Shown here piece after piece: positions 34,594 to 37,564 of a stretch of DNA of 37,564 nucleotides. The translations under genes were made by a program, and so were the position numbers. Within the stretch, counting starts at the first letter, position 1. Each line of letters starts with the position of its first letter. The stretch is from contig JAEUSJ010000010.1 in the NCBI GenBank assembly GCA_016788215.1, positions 1-37,564 of the forward strand, written 5' to 3'. The stretch comes from a bacterium (GTDB taxonomy: Bacteria; CLD3; SB21). The notes beneath the pieces were generated by a model. The model searched no databases. It saw only the letters and a program-made list of their open reading frames with translations, and was not told the DNA's origin.

Positions 34594-36858
34594 ATGAAAA
34601 AATTTGATACGGAAGTTCATCTCAGTAGAGAAATGGGTCTCATGGATGCGACTCTAATCGGTGTTGGCGCAATGATCGGCGCCGGAATTTTTGTACTAAC
34701 CGGCATCGCGGCCGGAGTAGCTGGACCCGGTTTAATCATTGTGTTTTCTCTTAATGCGGTCGTAGCGATCCTAACAGCATTCTCGTATGCTGAGCTCGGC
34801 TCGTGTTATCATGATGCAGGGGGCGGCTATTTATGGGTCAAGGAGGGTCTCCCAAAATGGAATGGATTTATTTCAGGTTGGATGAGCTGGTTTGCACATG
34901 CCGTTGCGTGCAGTTTGTATGCTTTAGGATTTGGAGCTTATTTTGAATTAGTCCTTCATGAATTTAATATTATAATGCCACACTGGGGATATTTGTCTCC
35001 TCAAAAAATTCTCGCAGTTGTAACTGCGCTTGTTTTTGCCTATGTAAATTTCCGCGGTGCATCTGAAACGGGAAAAGTCGGAAGCATCGTAACGGTAGGC
35101 AAAATTATGATTCTGATGATATTTATTGGTTTTGGTTTGAATTTGATTTTTCAACGGCCTGATTGGCAAGATGCTTTCTCCCCCTTTCTCCCCAATGGCT
35201 GGGGAGGAGTATTTAAAGCCATGGGATTGACCTTCATTGCTTTTCAGGGATTTGAGGTTATATCGCAGTGTTCTGAAGAAATCAAGCAACCAAAAAAAAA
35301 TATTCCGAGAGCCGTTTTTCTTTCACTCCTAATCGTTGTTCCAATATATCTATTGATTGCTGTGACTTCTTTGGGAGCTGTAAAACCGGATGGCGATATA
35401 ACGCCTTGGGACTATCTGGCGTCACATAAGGAAACAGCACTGGTTGAAGTTGCAAAAACCTTTTTTGTCGGCGGAGGCATCATGTTATTGGTAGGCGGTA
35501 TTATCTCCACCATGTCGGCGTTAAACGCCACCATTTTCTCATCTTCGCGGGTTGCTTTTGCTATGGGAAGAGATAGAAATTTTCCGACCTTTTTTAGCAA
35601 AGTCCACCGCAAGAACAGTACTCCGCACATGGCAATTATTTTTTCATTATGCATCGTCGTAGTTATGGCCGTATCCTTACCCATCGAAGACGTGGCCAGC
35701 GCAGCGGATCTTATGTTCCTTCTTTTATTTCTTCAAGTCAACATCACGCTAATTCGGTTGAGAAAGAAAAGACCGGATTTGGATCGAGGTTTTTTTACGC
35801 CGCTATTTCCATATTTGTCCATTGTTGGAATTATGATGTTATTATTTCTAGCCGTGTATATGTTCGATTATAGCCCAGCCGCATGGTTTGTTACCACTAT
35901 CTGGATTGCAATTGGCTTACTAACATACAAATACTATGCCTCACACAGGGAGATAGAACATATACGAAAAGTTAGATCTTTAGAAAGGCTGGAATTAAAG
36001 CAGTATAGAGTATTATTACCTCTTTCAAATGTCGAATCGGTGATCGGTCTAACGCACATTGCCGTGGCTATTGCAAAGAAATCGAAGGCTGAAATACTAT
36101 TTTTGCATGTTGACGAAGTCAGAGAAAAAAGTCCGCTAGTTGCCGAGATAAGCGACCATGTGAGAATTAAGCCGCTTTTTGATCCTGCCAATGAGGTCGC
36201 CGCCAACGAGAACGTTGCTGCACGGTCAATCCTGAATGTATCATACAGGATATCTCAGGGTATTGTGAATACGGCCGAGGAACAAGAGTGTAACTTTATT
36301 TTGGTCGGAAGGCGAAAACATCCGGATTTTTTTGAAAGATTTTTTTCATCGATCATTGAAAGCGTTATTCGTAAATTTCCAGGGGAGGTTGCCGTTTTAC
36401 ACGGTATTCTTGAACGTCAAAATATCAAGACTATACTAATACCCTTTACAATTGATATACACACCATTTTGGCAACCGAAATTGCTCCTGCGTTAATAGA
36501 CTACTTTAATTGCAAGCTAACTATTCTTTTGGTATATGATCCCGAAACAACCTTAAGTGAAAGAGTGGAAAGAGAATCAAAAGTCAAAGAACTGATTGTG
36601 GAAAATTCACTTGTCGCGGATGTTGTGATCATCAGGGACGCTGACATTGTCAAGACCGTTGTTGATGAATCTAGGAAAGTAGATCTCATTCTGATGGGCG
36701 GATCGACGGGAGACTTTCTGGAACTTTTATTCGGTCGTTCGGTTTCGCAGGAAATAACTGAACAAGCGGCATGTCCGGTTCTTTGGGTAAAAGAGTACGA
36801 AGAAAGGGAGCCCTTGTGGAAACTATTATTAAAATCACCAAAGAAGATAGGAGTATAA
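34594..36858 (+). CDS. APC-family amino acid permease with C-terminal tandem USP domains
   Basis: A 754-residue fusion. The ATG at 34594 is preferred over a GTG 15 bases upstream because GAGAGG sits at the right distance. Residues about 10-445 form an APC transporter with about 12 helices; the first contains GVGAMIGAGIFVLTG, the substrate-binding unwound segment. Residues about 460-608 and 612-740 are two universal-stress-protein domains (RVLLPLS ... ILVGRRK; TILIPF ... ILMGGSTGDFLELLFGRS), the second with the better ATP-type G-x2-G-x9-G-S motif. APC-USP fusions occur in cyanobacteria, archaea and others; the USP part probably senses nucleotide or stress state. A channel-like gene follows after one base. 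Confidence 0.9.
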   Translation: MKKFDTEVHLSREMGLMDATLIGVGAMIGAGIFVLTGIAAGVAGPGLIIVFSLNAVVAILTAFSYAELGSCYHDAGGGYLWVKEGLPKWNGFISGWMSWFAHAVACSLYALGFGAYFELVLHEFNIIMPHWGYLSPQKILAVVTALVFAYVNFRGASETGKVGSIVTVGKIMILMIFIGFGLNLIFQRPDWQDAFSPFLPNGWGGVFKAMGLTFIAFQGFEVISQCSEEIKQPKKNIPRAVFLSLLIVVPIYLLIAVTSLGAVKPDGDITPWDYLASHKETALVEVAKTFFVGGGIMLLVGGIISTMSALNATIFSSSRVAFAMGRDRNFPTFFSKVHRKNSTPHMAIIFSLCIVVVMAVSLPIEDVASAADLMFLLLFLQVNITLIRLRKKRPDLDRGFFTPLFPYLSIVGIMMLLFLAVYMFDYSPAAWFVTTIWIAIGLLTYKYYASHREIEHIRKVRSLERLELKQYRVLLPLSNVESVIGLTHIAVAIAKKSKAEILFLHVDEVREKSPLVAEISDHVRIKPLFDPANEVAANENVAARSILNVSYRISQGIVNTAEEQECNFILVGRRKHPDFFERFFSSIIESVIRKFPGEVAVLHGILERQNIKTILIPFTIDIHTILATEIAPALIDYFNCKLTILLVYDPETTLSERVERESKVKELIVENSLVADVVIIRDADIVKTVVDESRKVDLILMGGSTGDFLELLFGRSVSQEITEQAACPVLWVKEYEEREPLWKLLLKSPKKIGV

Positions 36859-36859
36859 A

Positions 36860-37516
36860 ATGGATAACAATTTAGAAAGTCTGTTTCTCGATTTTGGAAG
36901 ACAGATAATCAATTATTTGCCAAGCCTATTAGCTGGAATTATTTTGTTATTAATTGGTTGGCTAATTGGATGGCTTGTAAAGAGGATAGTTGTTCAATTG
37001 CTTGTAGTATTAAGATTTGAAAAGCTGTTTATAAGATTGCAGTGGCGACAAGCGCTGTCTAAAGCCGACGTAAGATACGCCGTTTTCAATTTAATTGGGA
37101 ATGTGATTTTTTTTGTTATTTTTCTAATTTTTCTCAACTCCTCCCTCGATGCGATGAAACTTACAGCGCTGTCCGGCCTAATCCAACAAGGCGTGGTTTT
37201 TATCCCAAAGCTAATTACAGCGCTGCTAATTTTTGGATTAGGTTGGATTATTGCATCACGCACCTCATCAACCGTTTATAATGCACTGCTTAAAGAAAAT
37301 TTTCCTCAATATTCAATCGTTTCCCGTTTTGTTAAATTTGTTGCGATCCTTTTTTTTTCGTCCATGGCTTTGGTTGAATTAGATATTGCTCCGTTGATCG
37401 TTACTATTGGATTTACTACAACTATTATAACGCTGGGAATAATTCTTATCGCGCTAACTGTATATAGCGGTAAATCATCGTTCAATGCCCTTTTTAATAT
37501 TGGCGATAAAAAATAG
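36860..37516 (+). CDS. Channel-like membrane protein with TM-helix repeats (MscS-related family)
   Basis: A 218-residue protein of about five hydrophobic helices. It begins with an amphipathic segment and the helix SLLAGIILLLIGWLIGWLVKRI (about 17-38), which matches the conserved TM-helix family found next to or within mechanosensitive-channel proteins. A second copy of the pattern is PKLITALLIFGLGWIIASRT (about 114-133). The large cytosolic MscS beta domain is absent. It begins one base after the permease stop with AGGAG just before the ATG, so the two genes are translated together. Its role, perhaps osmotic or stress-related, is inference. Confidence 0.75.
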   Translation: MDNNLESLFLDFGRQIINYLPSLLAGIILLLIGWLIGWLVKRIVVQLLVVLRFEKLFIRLQWRQALSKADVRYAVFNLIGNVIFFVIFLIFLNSSLDAMKLTALSGLIQQGVVFIPKLITALLIFGLGWIIASRTSSTVYNALLKENFPQYSIVSRFVKFVAILFFSSMALVELDIAPLIVTIGFTTTIITLGIILIALTVYSGKSSFNALFNIGDKK

Positions 37517-37564
37517 AGCGCGCATAAATATTGACTGGCCTGATTGAATTCATGAGTCAATGCG

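Overview
The window reads as ordinary chromosome of a free-living Gram-negative bacterium. An outer membrane is implied by LptC, LptA and LptB homologues and several lipoproteins. The gene mix (M13 and DUF885 peptidases, SLH/TPR lipoprotein, DUF1573, RRM protein, WYL regulator, APC-USP permease, multi-PAS hybrid kinase) and AAGGAG-type ribosome sites suggest an FCB-related or candidate-phylum lineage (for example Calditrichota, KSB1 or Ignavibacteria). That placement is inference only. I see no phage, integrase, transposase, CRISPR array, rRNA or toxin-antitoxin system.

Layout. (1) 1-5191, plus strand: 3' part of an M13 metallopeptidase, a 135-bp inverted-repeat element, a WYL regulator, a class V aminotransferase and a secreted protein of unknown function. 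(2) 13244-5197, minus strand: a cobalamin protein equal to the C-terminal half of MetH with a DinB-like domain inserted, a DUF885 peptidase, then alkyltransferase-like protein, secreted trypsin-like protease, AlkA-type glycosylase and two GT2 glycosyltransferases, closely packed. (3) 14486-13312, minus: tRNA-Gly(CCC), then a TPR+SLH lipoprotein. Facing it is an RRM gene with a long leader. The two units start from divergent promoters that both read TTGACA-17-TATATT. (4) 15229-18822, plus: UbiA prenyltransferase, unknown membrane protein, XdhC and BirA. (5) 22901-18815, minus: DUF1573, methylmalonyl-CoA-mutase-type B12 subunit, HAD hydrolase, SpoU/TrmH methyltransferase, MTA/SAH-deaminase-type amidohydrolase and a small membrane protein. 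(6) 23065-29223, plus: recO, lptC, lptA, lptB, rpoN and a UDP-glucuronate-decarboxylase-type enzyme. tadA converges on it with no gap. (7) 30054 to the end, plus: TPR protein, hybrid histidine kinase with a degenerate receiver, APC permease with tandem USP domains, and a TM-helix-repeat channel-like protein.

Genes that plausibly work together: the Lpt genes with RpoN (a common bacterial neighbourhood); the methionine/SAM-cycle pieces (MetH half, MTA/SAH deaminase); the alkylation-repair pair (AlkA type and ATL); and the envelope glycan genes (two GT2s and the UXS-type enzyme). The observations most worth following are the DinB insertion in a free-standing MetH C-terminal half, the terminator-like hairpin and duplicated ribosome-site palindrome around the RRM gene, the degenerate-looking coding sequence upstream of tadA, and the 135-bp inverted-repeat element. 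I found no clear new multi-gene system.
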